Below the pieces are notes generated by a model. That model saw only the letters and a program-made list of their open reading frames with translations, was not told the DNA's origin and did no database searches. A stretch of 64,000 nucleotides of DNA from JBELHR01 sp042091275 (GTDB taxonomy: Bacteria > Bacteroidota > Bacteroidia > Flavobacteriales > Flavobacteriaceae), in assembly GCA_042091275.1 (NCBI GenBank), contig JBELHR010000002.1, forward strand, positions 1-64,000, given 5' to 3'. This document shows, piece by piece, positions 50,717 to 59,794 of the stretch (the stretch's first letter is position 1; the number at the start of each line of letters is the position of its first letter). A program made the position numbers and the translations under genes.

Positions 50717-51490
50717 TCAATATTTTAATCTAAAGTGTTCTTTTGATTGCTCTTCGCGTTTCATTACTATACCAACTAAAAACAAATCCATGCTCAAATT
50801 GATTGCACTTGACGCACAAATTTCCCTCCAAGCTTTAGTCATGTCCTTGGACCAATAAATATCATCAAAAATAATCATTCCCGATGTATTTAAATGTTTT
50901 AAGGCCCAGTTAAAATATTTTTTTGTGGCCTCATAGGTGTGGTTTCCATCGATGAAAATAATGTCAAAACCTTCATTTCCCTCGAAAGTATTTAAATAAT
51001 TGTCAAAATCACTACAAATAGCAGTGATGTTTACGATGTTAGAATTTTTAAAAAACTTTTGTGCAGCCTGGCTTCTTGAACAACTGCCCTCCAGTGTTAC
51101 TATCCTACTAGATTCAGAACCCAATGCCAAGGCAGCGCTTCCTAAGCCCAGCGAAGTTCCAAATTCTAAGATATTTTTTGGAGTTTCAAAATTGGAAAGT
51201 CGCATTAGAAGTTTTGCTTTTTTTTTGGAGGATCCTGCTACCCTTGCTATTTTTTGAATACTAGAAGACGGACGTTTTAATTTTTTAGAGCCTGCGCCGA
51301 AATTTTCATTTTCTAAGCATTCATTTGAACTAAATACATGTGCTCTAAAGCGGAGGTATTTCTTCCATGATTTTTTATCCACTTGTCTTCTCAATGTTTT
51401 TAAGTAGAAATTATAGACAAATGGTGAGTGAATTCCATGCTGATTTTTAGAGTGGAAAAAATGTTGCAAGTAGGCGTAAAACGTGTGCAT
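50717..51490 (-). CDS. Class I SAM-dependent methyltransferase
   Basis: The 257-residue protein has a SAM-binding motif I (ILEFGTSLGLGSAALALG), the acidic end of strand 2 (IVTLEGSCSRSQAA), and FDIIFIDGNHTYEATKKYFNWAL plus SGMIIFDDIYWS, as in O-methyltransferases and DUF-type small-molecule methyltransferases. Substrate is unknown. The N-terminus (FFHSKNQHGIHSPFVYNFYLKTL) is typical of a flavobacterial subgroup. It is upstream of, and coupled to, the adenosyltransferase gene. Confidence 0.85.
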   Translation of the reverse strand: MHTFYAYLQHFFHSKNQHGIHSPFVYNFYLKTLRRQVDKKSWKKYLRFRAHVFSSNECLENENFGAGSKKLKRPSSSIQKIARVAGSSKKKAKLLMRLSNFETPKNILEFGTSLGLGSAALALGSESSRIVTLEGSCSRSQAAQKFFKNSNIVNITAICSDFDNYLNTFEGNEGFDIIFIDGNHTYEATKKYFNWALKHLNTSGMIIFDDIYWSKDMTKAWREICASSAINLSMDLFLVGIVMKREEQSKEHFRLKY

Positions 51491-51547
51491 AGCGAAATTA
51501 ATCTTAGCTAAAATAAAAAAAAATAAAGCTCTTTAGAACACAAACAT

Positions 51548-51555
51548 TATATTTG
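51548..51555 (+). promoter_or_regulatory. -7 box of the polysaccharide export operon
   Basis: TATATTTG; it ends 21 bp before the ATG at 51577 and excludes the upstream start at 51553. Confidence 0.6.
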
Positions 51556-51576
51556 TTTACATACAATTCAAGCCAA

Positions 51577-52421
51577 ATGAAAAACTTATTACGTATTACA
51601 CTAATATTGTGTCTGTTGTCCTCTTGTATTTCCCAAAAGAAGCTCACTTATTTTCAAGGCGAACCGACGGAAAATGAAATTGAGTCCTTTTCAGAAAAGC
51701 CGTATAGATTACAAGTGGACGATATTCTTTACGTAAATATCAAAGCGAATAATCCCGAATTAGTAACGATTTTCAANNNNNNNNNNNNNNNNNNNNNNNN
51801 NNNNNNNNNNNNNNNNNNNNNNNNNNNNNNNNNNNNNNNNNNNNNNNNNNNNNNNNNNNNNNNNNNNNNNNNNNNNCGAATGACCTTTATTTCACTGGAT
51901 ATTCGGTCGATATTCACGGTATGATAGACCTTCCCATAATTGGTGAAATTAATGTTTTAGGATACAAAGTTGAGGAAGTGAGGACTATGGTTTTTGAAAA
52001 GCTTGAAAAATATTTCAAAGAGGACAGTAATCTTTTTGTGGAAGTAAAGCTCTATGGAATTAAGTATACCATTTTGGGAGAAATTGGTGGTGCAGGTACT
52101 AAAGTTGTAAACCAAAATAGATTGAATGTTGTGGAAGCCATTGCCAATGCAGGAGATATCACTATTTACGGGAATAGAAAACATGTAGAGGTCTTTAGAT
52201 TAGAAGACGGACGTATGAATAAATACGAGGTAGATATGACAGATATCACTGCTTTTGAATCCGATGTGTTTCAGATTCTTCCAAATGATATCATATTTAT
52301 TCCGCCACTCAAACAAAAGTCTTGGGGTACAGGAACCAATACGATTCAAACTATTACTACTTTGATTTCGGTTTTCTCGTTGATTACATCTACTTATTTA
52401 CTCGCTCAATCTCTACTATAA
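51577..52421 (+). CDS. Polysaccharide export outer-membrane lipoprotein (Wza-like), gapped
   Basis: The start MKNLLRITLILCLLSSC gives a clean lipoprotein signal. Poly_export motif YRLQVDDILYVNIKANNPELVTIF lies before the N run (51777-51876), and GYSVDIHGMIDLPIIGEINVLG after it, then SLBB-type regions (KLYGIKYTILGEIGGAGTKVV, ILPNDIIFIPP). A hydrophobic C-terminal helix crosses the outer membrane. The flanking frames agree only if the true gap is 2 modulo 3 in length. The product should form the outer-membrane channel for the sugar polymer. Confidence 0.9.
51777..51876. other. Assembly gap of 100 N
   Basis: Exactly 100 N inside the Wza-like gene; length unknown. By family comparison only a few tens of residues are likely missing. 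Confidence 0.98.
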
Positions 52422-52423
52422 TT

Positions 52424-54868
52424 ATGTCTAAAAAGTCCATAAATATTGATTTAGACCAGATAGGGTCCTTTGATTTCAAAGATTACCTTTTGCGAATTCT
52501 GGGATATTGGAAACTGTTTATCGTTGCAGTAGCAATATCTCTATTCTTTGCAAAACGCAAAAACGATAGAGCACAAAGACAGTTTGCTATGAGTACCTTG
52601 TTGATTATGGATGAAGCTCAAGATCCTTTATTTACAGGTACTAATATTGCTTTTAATTGGGGAGGAGCTTCCAATAAGGTGGAATCGGTAAAAGCCCAGT
52701 TTGTCTCCAGAACACACAACGAGCAAGTGGTCTATGACTTAGACTATTATATCGATTACCTAACTCCGGGCGAGTATAGAATGGAGGACGATTATGGAAA
52801 AGTTCCGTATTCCTTAAAAATAAATAAGGATGCCAATCAAATCTATGGAAAAGTTATTGAACTCGTTTTTCTCGATGAGCAGCGATTTGTTTTGAATTTA
52901 TTCGACTCGGAAGAAAGTGCTCCTCAAAGGTATGTACAGGTGGTTAATTACAAAAACCAAAGTTATGATTACGGAGCTGTAGAGCAGAATTTTTTTGAGA
53001 GAATATACTCTGTTGAGGAGGGGGTTCACAATTCGCTTTTTGATTTTGATTTAGTCTTAAATGACGAAGTCTATCCGGGGGATACTTATTTTTTTAGATT
53101 CAATAATTTTGATGCTACTGTGGGTAGATATCGAGGGGTTAGTGCTAATGATTACCTTCCGGGGACTTCCCTTATTTTTCTTCAGATGTCTGGTCCCAAT
53201 AAAAAGAGAATGGTGGATTACTTAAACAGATCTGTTGAGATTCTCGATGAAAACATGAGAGAGATAAAAATCTCTTATGCAGTGAGAACCAAAAATTATA
53301 TAGATACGTTATTTTACGCGGAGGAAGAGAAATTGAAGTCTATTGAAAAGCAGATTGAAATTTTTAAACAGGAAAATGAGTCCTATAATCTGAGCTCCGA
53401 AGCCAGTTATATTTTTCAAAAAGTCAAGAGCTTAGACCAGCAGTCCTATGATTTGTCTTTGAGATTAAAATATTATGAAAATTTAAAAGCGTATTTGAGT
53501 GTGGATACTAATATCCCGGACAATATCATAGCACCGAGTTTAGTAGATATTGAGGATCCAAATATAGCTTTGAGTACTGGTAAATTAATAGAGCTGTCTC
53601 AAAAGAGATCCGTTTTGATATCTTCAGTAACAGAAGAACACCCAGCCGTTGTCCAAGTGAATAAGGATATTGAAAGAGAGAAAAGGATCTTAGAAGAGCA
53701 TATTGACGAGATGATTGGCAATATATCTAGGAATATTGAGGACATTGAAAAGGAAATGTCTCAAGAGAGATCAGAGATAAAAACTCTTCCAGCTAAAGAG
53801 CAGGAATTAATAAATTACCAACGAAATCAAGCCTTAAATGAGAGCACCTATAGCTTTTTAAAACAAAAGAGTTATGAAGCAGGATCGGCTATCGCATCAA
53901 ATACTTCGGAATTAAAAGTAATTGATACGGCCAAGGACACTGGTCAAGGTCCTATTTCTCCAAATACAGGATTTAACTATATGGTGGCATTTTTAACTGG
54001 ATTAATTTTTCCTTTACTCTATGCCATTACTAGAGAACTTTTAAACGATAAGGTTGACGATATAGAGAATTTAAAGACCAAGTTTTCAATCCCTGTAATC
54101 GGTACTGTTGGGTCAGTTAAGAATTTAATTCATTTGGGTGTTTTTAACAATCCGAAATCTTCTTTTGCGGAATCGTTCAGAATCATCCGGTCTAACATGT
54201 ACTTTCTTTTAAAAAATAAGTCTTACCAGCATTCCCAAGTTGTATTGGTGACTTCATCGATTAGTGGAGAGGGAAAAACTACAGTTGCTGCAAACCTAGC
54301 TAGTGTTTTTGCCTTGAGTGGCAAAAAGACTTTGCTTATAAATATGGATCTAAGAAAACCGAGACTTCACGAAGAATTTGATATGCGAAATGATTTTGGT
54401 GTGGTAAATTTATTGGTTGACAAAGATGATATAGACTCGGTGAAACACAGCACGAAAATTGATAATTTGGATGTTATTTTCTCGGGTCCAAACCCACCTA
54501 ATCCATCTGAATTAATTATAAGTCCTAGAATGGGTAAATTAATTGAGCAGGCTAGGAGCAGGTATAGCCGAGTGGTTATTGATTCATCTCCGATGGGACT
54601 TGTTTCAGATACTTTGGAATTATTGCAATATGCGGATTCTACACTTTATGTTGTCAGACAAGATTTTACTCGAAAAGGAATGCTTAAGATGGTGGAGGAG
54701 AAATACGAAACTGGTGCTATCACTAATATTTCTTATGTTCTTAATTTCTACAAATCCATAGGGAAATATGGCTATGGATACGATTACGGGAAATACGGTT
54801 ATGGTTACGTAGAGGACAGTGAAATTCCATTTTATCGCAAAATATTTAAAAGAAAGAATGCTAAATAA
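52424..54868 (+). CDS. Polysaccharide co-polymerase tyrosine kinase (Wzc-like)
   Basis: Controls length and export of the polysaccharide. The start MSKKSINIDLDQIG is two bases after the Wza-like stop. The 814 residues hold an N-terminal membrane helix (about 25-45), a long periplasmic part with coiled-coil, a second helix (about 535-555), and a BY-kinase domain: Walker A GEGKTT (615-620), Walker A' NMDLRKP (640-646) and Walker B VVIDSSP (717-723). The tail is Tyr-rich, with Tyr at 782, 784, 786, 788, 791, 793, 795 and 804, the autophosphorylation cluster. Confidence 0.94.
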   Translation: MSKKSINIDLDQIGSFDFKDYLLRILGYWKLFIVAVAISLFFAKRKNDRAQRQFAMSTLLIMDEAQDPLFTGTNIAFNWGGASNKVESVKAQFVSRTHNEQVVYDLDYYIDYLTPGEYRMEDDYGKVPYSLKINKDANQIYGKVIELVFLDEQRFVLNLFDSEESAPQRYVQVVNYKNQSYDYGAVEQNFFERIYSVEEGVHNSLFDFDLVLNDEVYPGDTYFFRFNNFDATVGRYRGVSANDYLPGTSLIFLQMSGPNKKRMVDYLNRSVEILDENMREIKISYAVRTKNYIDTLFYAEEEKLKSIEKQIEIFKQENESYNLSSEASYIFQKVKSLDQQSYDLSLRLKYYENLKAYLSVDTNIPDNIIAPSLVDIEDPNIALSTGKLIELSQKRSVLISSVTEEHPAVVQVNKDIEREKRILEEHIDEMIGNISRNIEDIEKEMSQERSEIKTLPAKEQELINYQRNQALNESTYSFLKQKSYEAGSAIASNTSELKVIDTAKDTGQGPISPNTGFNYMVAFLTGLIFPLLYAITRELLNDKVDDIENLKTKFSIPVIGTVGSVKNLIHLGVFNNPKSSFAESFRIIRSNMYFLLKNKSYQHSQVVLVTSSISGEGKTTVAANLASVFALSGKKTLLINMDLRKPRLHEEFDMRNDFGVVNLLVDKDDIDSVKHSTKIDNLDVIFSGPNPPNPSELIISPRMGKLIEQARSRYSRVVIDSSPMGLVSDTLELLQYADSTLYVVRQDFTRKGMLKMVEEKYETGAITNISYVLNFYKSIGKYGYGYDYGKYGYGYVEDSEIPFYRKIFKRKNAK

Positions 54869-55445
54869 GAGGCAGCTTTTGGTAAAGGCTTTTTTCGATT
54901 ATTCGTTTAGCTTTTTACTTTTGATAGCGTTTGCGCCGCTGATTTTTATTATTGCAATTTCTGTCTACTTTATATTAGGAATACCTCCCTTTTTTACTCA
55001 AATCAGAGTAGGTAAAAAGGGAAGGCTCTTTAAAATTTATAAGTTTCGAACTTTAAAAAATGAAAGAGAAGTAATGCTCTTTCCTCCAAAAAGTCAAAGC
55101 AATTTTCTGAACTTTTTGAGGACATCTAAACTCGACGAGCTACCCCAACTTTTAAATATTTTTTGTGGTCAGATGAGTTTTGTTGGTCCCCGACCGGATA
55201 TAGAGGGTTATGCAGATCTGCTGCAGGGGGCAGATCGCAAACTACTTTTGATAAAGCCAGGTCTCACCGGACCTGCCTCGTTAAAGTATAAAAATGAAGA
55301 TATACTCTTGTCCCAACAACAAGACCCTCTCAAATATAATGATACGGTAATTTGGCCCGACAAAGTCCAGATAAATTTGGACTATATGGCGAATTATACG
55401 TTTTCAGGCGATATAGCCATATTAATAAAATCACTTATCAAATAG
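54858..55445 (+). CDS. Bacterial sugar transferase (initiating glycosyltransferase)
   Basis: Transfers a sugar-phosphate to undecaprenyl phosphate to begin a repeat unit. The start at MLNKRQLLVKAFFD overlaps the Wzc-like gene by 11 bases. The 195-residue protein has one membrane helix (FLLLIAFAPLIFIIAISVYFILG) and the core motifs FTQIRVGKKGRLFKIYKFRTL, SKLDELPQLLNIFCGQMSFVGPRPDIEGY and KPGLTGPASL. The tail overlaps the convergent formiminoglutamase gene by 52 bp. Confidence 0.9.
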   Translation: MLNKRQLLVKAFFDYSFSFLLLIAFAPLIFIIAISVYFILGIPPFFTQIRVGKKGRLFKIYKFRTLKNEREVMLFPPKSQSNFLNFLRTSKLDELPQLLNIFCGQMSFVGPRPDIEGYADLLQGADRKLLLIKPGLTGPASLKYKNEDILLSQQQDPLKYNDTVIWPDKVQINLDYMANYTFSGDIAILIKSLIK

Positions 55446-56377
55446 CTTATAATTTTTGGAGTTTGGTTTGCGACAAATCCCTGACTAGATTCAGCAATTA
55501 TTCCTTCACAGATATGTAGGTAACCAATCTCCCTATAGAGTTTACTACTTCTTAAGCTTTCTCGAAGTTTTGAAAAATCGAATCCAGACGGACTCATAGC
55601 GCTTGAATGCACTCCCTTTATTACATCCAGGTCTATTTCCAAGCCTGTAAACGTATCCGACAGAACATGATCTTTACAAATGTCAAGTGCCTCTGAAAGA
55701 GAATACTTCTTGGAGTCAATGTCCTGTTTATTTATAAAAAGCAAATCTGAATTCGTATTAAATTCTCTGTAAATATAGTCGGGAGTGTAGAGGGTATCGA
55801 GACCTAAAACAGCATATTTTTTCAAAAATCCTTCATTGTAAGCATAGGAAAAACCGTTACCACTATGTCTTTTTTCCATATCCCTAAAGTCCGTATGTGC
55901 GTCTATATTGATAACGTTTATCGGGTGCTTTAACCCCGAGGATACCCCTTTGATTGCTCCATAAGCGTTGTTGTGACCACCACCTAGGATTATCGGAATT
56001 TTTGAGTTTTGTATCGTCAATTTAACTAAGTCTGAAACCACTTGATCAATTTCCTTGACTGAAGTTTCTTCTTCGAATTTTAGCGATCCAAATATCAAGG
56101 TACTATCTAGATTATTGTATTCGTTTCTCTGGGTATTCAACAAGCATTTAAGACTCGGCAACCAGGTGTTTTTTGTACCGGGATAGCCTCCATTTTCCCT
56201 TACTCCCAAATCCTCCTCTATTCCAATCAAAACAAATTTATACTTCGCACTGGAAAGTTTCTCTCTCCAATTATCCGCAGTACAGTAGTCCATATATTCT
56301 CCGACCTTAACATCAAATTTCCTAGGTTGGACAAGGTTTTTAAACTGAATTGGACTGAAAAAGTTATAGGCTTTCAT
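55394..56377 (-). CDS. hutG: Arginase-family enzyme, probable formimidoylglutamase
   Basis: Would hydrolyse N-formimidoyl-glutamate, the last step of histidine degradation to glutamate. The ureohydrolase fold has GIEEDLGVRENGGYPGTKNTW, the metal motifs GGGHNNAYG, NIDAHTDFR and EIDLDVI. HutG is inferred mainly because hutI overlaps its start; sequence divergence leaves arginase or agmatinase possible. A start at 56401 would overlap hutI by more (38 bases); the ATG at 56377 (MKAYNFFSP) is preferred. The length is 327 residues. Confidence 0.75.
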   Translation of the reverse strand: MKAYNFFSPIQFKNLVQPRKFDVKVGEYMDYCTADNWREKLSSAKYKFVLIGIEEDLGVRENGGYPGTKNTWLPSLKCLLNTQRNEYNNLDSTLIFGSLKFEEETSVKEIDQVVSDLVKLTIQNSKIPIILGGGHNNAYGAIKGVSSGLKHPINVINIDAHTDFRDMEKRHSGNGFSYAYNEGFLKKYAVLGLDTLYTPDYIYREFNTNSDLLFINKQDIDSKKYSLSEALDICKDHVLSDTFTGLEIDLDVIKGVHSSAMSPSGFDFSKLRESLRSSKLYREIGYLHICEGIIAESSQGFVANQTPKIISYLISDFINMAISPENV

Positions 56378-57629
56378 TTGATGTTTTTTTTCCATTGACA
56401 TAAACGGATTCTATAGGGTTTGATCCGAAGGCATAGGGTATAAAATAAAAGCTATCCATTTTTTTACTGACAATAAGATTTGCCTTTTTTCCAATATCAA
56501 TACTGCCTACCTCGTGAGATAAATCCATAGCGTAGGCTCCATTTAAAGTGGCTGCATTTAGGGCTTCTTCGGGAGTCATCTTCATTTTGATACAAGCGGT
56601 AGAAACCACAAAATTCATATTTCCTGAAGGAGTAGATCCTGGATTGTAGTCTGTGGCAATTGCCAAAGCTATTCCGGAATCTATAATTTTTCTCGCTGGA
56701 GTATATGGGATGCTCAAGAAAAAAGAACAAGATGGCAATGCAACGGGCATGACATCGTTTCCTTTTAAAGAATCTAAGTCTTGGTCTGTGAGTACTTCGA
56801 GATGATCTACACTTAAAGCTCTGTGTTTTTTGGCGACTTGAATCCCGCCTATACTGTTGAACTGGTTAACATGAAGTTTGGCCTTTAGCCCAAATTGAAG
56901 TCCTGCTTTTACGATGCGTTCTGTATCCGTAGTATCGAAATACCCCTTCTCGCAAAAGACATCGATATAGTCCGCTAGGTTTTCATCTGCTACTGCGGGA
57001 ATCATCTTTTCGATGATGTAATCCACATAAGCATTCTTATCCTGTTTATATGCTGCAGGTAAAGCGTGAGCGCCCAAAAAGGTTGCTTTTATTGGAAGGT
57101 CAAAATTTTCTTTTAATTTCTCAACCACTCTTAACATTTTCAGTTCACCTTCTAAGTTGAGTCCGTATCCAGATTTTATTTCAATAGCCGTAGTTCCCTG
57201 AGATATTACCTCTTGTAAGCGCTCTGCGGATTCATTATATAAATCCTGAAAATTTATGGCAGCAATTTTTTCGGCACTATTTAAAATTCCTCCTCCGCGC
57301 GAGGCAATCTCCTCATAGGTCATTCCGTTAATTCTGTCCACGAATTCCGTTTCGCGATTCCCTGCATAAACGATATGGGTATGGGAATCGCAATATCCTG
57401 GATAGACAAACCTGCCTTCTAGGTCTTCTACTTTGTCTATAAAACCCCATTTCTCTTTGGATAATAGCCAATCTTTTTGAGATCCAAAATCAATTATTTT
57501 ATCGTTTTCAATAAGTAGATAAGCATTGGGGATACTCGGAAGAATCTTCATATCCGCCCCACTTATTTTGGATTGCTTCAAACGATTTACTTGTAGTAGC
57601 CCTTTTATATTTGTAAAAAGTGTCTTCAT
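56364..57629 (-). CDS. hutI: Imidazolonepropionase
   Basis: Hydrolyses imidazolone-5-propionate to N-formimidoyl-glutamate. The 421-residue amidohydrolase has the metal motif YCDSHTHIVYAGNRETEF, IEIKSGYGLN, KATFLGAHALP, KLHVNQFNSIGG and ATDYNPGSTPSGNM. It overlaps hutG, so the two are co-transcribed. hutH and hutU are not in this window. Confidence 0.94.
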   Translation of the reverse strand: MKTLFTNIKGLLQVNRLKQSKISGADMKILPSIPNAYLLIENDKIIDFGSQKDWLLSKEKWGFIDKVEDLEGRFVYPGYCDSHTHIVYAGNRETEFVDRINGMTYEEIASRGGGILNSAEKIAAINFQDLYNESAERLQEVISQGTTAIEIKSGYGLNLEGELKMLRVVEKLKENFDLPIKATFLGAHALPAAYKQDKNAYVDYIIEKMIPAVADENLADYIDVFCEKGYFDTTDTERIVKAGLQFGLKAKLHVNQFNSIGGIQVAKKHRALSVDHLEVLTDQDLDSLKGNDVMPVALPSCSFFLSIPYTPARKIIDSGIALAIATDYNPGSTPSGNMNFVVSTACIKMKMTPEEALNAATLNGAYAMDLSHEVGSIDIGKKANLIVSKKMDSFYFIPYAFGSNPIESVYVNGKKTSNESL

Positions 57630-57647
57630 TTTGGAATTTTACTAGAA

Positions 57648-57655
57648 CAAATATA
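57648..57655 (-). promoter_or_regulatory. -7 box of hutI-hutG
   Basis: TATATTTG on the minus strand, 18 bp before the hutI ATG. Confidence 0.6.
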
Positions 57656-57678
57656 AGTTTAAACAAACGCATTATATT

Positions 57679-57686
57679 TATCTTTA
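57679..57686 (+). promoter_or_regulatory. Possible -7 box of pta
   Basis: TATCTTTA, one mismatch to the consensus, 17 bp before the pta ATG; an overlapping TATATTTA at 57673 is an alternative. Confidence 0.35.
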
Positions 57687-57703
57687 CAGTAAAATTGTAA
57701 TTT

Positions 57704-59794
57704 ATGAATAAAGCCCTTTATATCGCTACATCAGAATCCTATAGCGGAAAATCTATAGTCGCATTGGGCCTTATGCACGCCCTGACTGGACGCATAGGTA
57801 AAGTAGCTTATTTCAGACCAATAATAGCCGATTTAGATCCCGGAATACAAGACAACCACATCGAAACCGTTTTAAAGCATTTTAACTTGCCTCAAACCTA
57901 TGAGCAAAGTTATGGCTTTAAAAAAAACGAATTGGTCCGGTTATTAAATGAAGGTTCCACAAATAGTATTATTGACAGAATAATTGAAAAATTTAAATAC
58001 CTCGAATCACGATATAATTTTGTTTTGGTAGAGGGTAGTGATTTTAGCGATGAGGTGAGTTTTATCGAAATGGACCTCAATGTTTTGATTGCAAAAAATC
58101 TTGGTATTCCTGTAGTTATTGTGGGAAGTGGGAAAGGTAAAACTTTGGAAAACTACAGTTCTCAAATCCACTTGACTTATGACACCTTTAAGGAAAGAGA
58201 AGTCGAGGTTATTGGTGTTATTGCTAATAAGGTACACGAGACCAATCTGCAAGAAGTGAAATTTGCCATGCAAAAGGAGTTGCCAGATGTTATTGTATCG
58301 GTTATTCCCCGAGTAGATAGTTTGGCTAAGCCAACAGTAAAGGAAATAGTGCACGCTCTGGAGGCAGAGGTTTTATTTGGTGGTGCTATGCTAAACAATA
58401 AGACGGGCAAATTTAGTGTAGGAGCTATGCAGCTGCGGAACTTTTTAAATCACTTATCGGAAGATACCTTGGTCATCACACCAGGGGATAGGGCAGATGT
58501 TATTCTTGGTACCCTCCAAGCTCACGAATCTGCTAATTATCCCAATATATCGGGTATCGTATTGACAGGTGGCTTGGCGCCAGATCAAAATGTATTGAGA
58601 CTAATAGACGGTTTGGGTGCAGTTTTACCCATTCTGCTTGTCCGTGAAGGAACTTTTGCGGTAACTAATAAAATTGGGTCCATACAATCTAAGATATACT
58701 CAGATAACAAGGATAAAATTTTAAAGTCTATTCAGGTTTTTGAAGAGCATATGGATTTGGAAGGCTTTATGGAAAAGTTTACTCAGTTTAATGCGGAGGG
58801 AATCACCCCGAGTATGTTTCAGTACGACTTGATGAAAAGAACTAGAAGCACAAAAAAACATATTGTTCTTCCAGAGGGAACCGATTCAAGAGTTTTACAT
58901 GCCGCAGCTCGATTGTCTAATTTAGATTTGGTGAACTTGACCTTGTTGGGGGATGCTACTCAGATTCAGACCAAACTGAGCAATCTAGGTCTGACACTCG
59001 ATTCCTCCAAGGTGAATTTGATAAACCCTGTGGACTCCCCAAATTATGAGGATTATGTAAAAACATTTTATGAACTCAGAAAGCACAAGAATGTGAATAT
59101 TCATATGGCTGAGGATTTACTGACAGACGTATCTTATTTTGGAACTATGATGGTTTACAAAGGGGATGCAGACGGAATGGTTTCCGGAGCAGTTCACACT
59201 ACACAGCACACGATACGACCTGCCTTGCAGTTTGTCAAAACAAAACCGGGGGTTTCGGTAGTTTCGTCGGTCTTTTTTATGTGTTTAGAGGACAGAGTTT
59301 CCGTTTTTGGAGATTGTGCAATTAATCCAAATCCGAATGCAGAACAACTGGCAGAAATCGCTATTTCCTCTGCAGATTCCTCGAGAGCATTTGGTATTGA
59401 ACCAAAAGTTGCCATGTTGTCCTATTCCTCTGGAAGTTCCGGAAAGGGTGAAGAAGTGGATAAGGTCAGAAAAGCAACCGAAATTGTCAAGAAATTGAGA
59501 CCAGATTTAAAAATTGAAGGTCCAATCCAATACGATGCTGCGGTCGATAAGGAAATAGGAAAGGCTAAGTTGCCAAATTCAGATGTAGCTGGTGAAGCTT
59601 CTGTTTTGATTTTTCCAGATTTAAATACAGGTAATAATACGTATAAAGCCATTCAGAGAGAGACAGGAGCTCTTGCAATTGGCCCTATGCTTCAAGGATT
59701 AAACGCACCGATAAACGATTTGAGTAGAGGTTGTACGACTGAAGATATTTTTAATACAGTAATGATTACTGCAATACAAGCACAAGGACTATGA
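57704..59794 (+). CDS. pta: Phosphate acetyltransferase, long form
   Basis: Interconverts acetyl-CoA and acetyl phosphate. The 696-residue long form has an N-terminal P-loop domain (TSESYSGKSIVALGL, BioD/CobB-like), a middle DRTGG domain (TPGDRADVILGTLQA, GIVLTGGLAPDQNV) and the C-terminal catalytic domain with LPEGTDSRVLHAAARL, GMVSGAVHTTQHTIRPALQ and SSGSSGKGEEVDKV. It overlaps ackA by four bases (ATGA), so the pathway is translationally coupled. Confidence 0.97.
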   Translation: MNKALYIATSESYSGKSIVALGLMHALTGRIGKVAYFRPIIADLDPGIQDNHIETVLKHFNLPQTYEQSYGFKKNELVRLLNEGSTNSIIDRIIEKFKYLESRYNFVLVEGSDFSDEVSFIEMDLNVLIAKNLGIPVVIVGSGKGKTLENYSSQIHLTYDTFKEREVEVIGVIANKVHETNLQEVKFAMQKELPDVIVSVIPRVDSLAKPTVKEIVHALEAEVLFGGAMLNNKTGKFSVGAMQLRNFLNHLSEDTLVITPGDRADVILGTLQAHESANYPNISGIVLTGGLAPDQNVLRLIDGLGAVLPILLVREGTFAVTNKIGSIQSKIYSDNKDKILKSIQVFEEHMDLEGFMEKFTQFNAEGITPSMFQYDLMKRTRSTKKHIVLPEGTDSRVLHAAARLSNLDLVNLTLLGDATQIQTKLSNLGLTLDSSKVNLINPVDSPNYEDYVKTFYELRKHKNVNIHMAEDLLTDVSYFGTMMVYKGDADGMVSGAVHTTQHTIRPALQFVKTKPGVSVVSSVFFMCLEDRVSVFGDCAINPNPNAEQLAEIAISSADSSRAFGIEPKVAMLSYSSGSSGKGEEVDKVRKATEIVKKLRPDLKIEGPIQYDAAVDKEIGKAKLPNSDVAGEASVLIFPDLNTGNNTYKAIQRETGALAIGPMLQGLNAPINDLSRGCTTEDIFNTVMITAIQAQGL

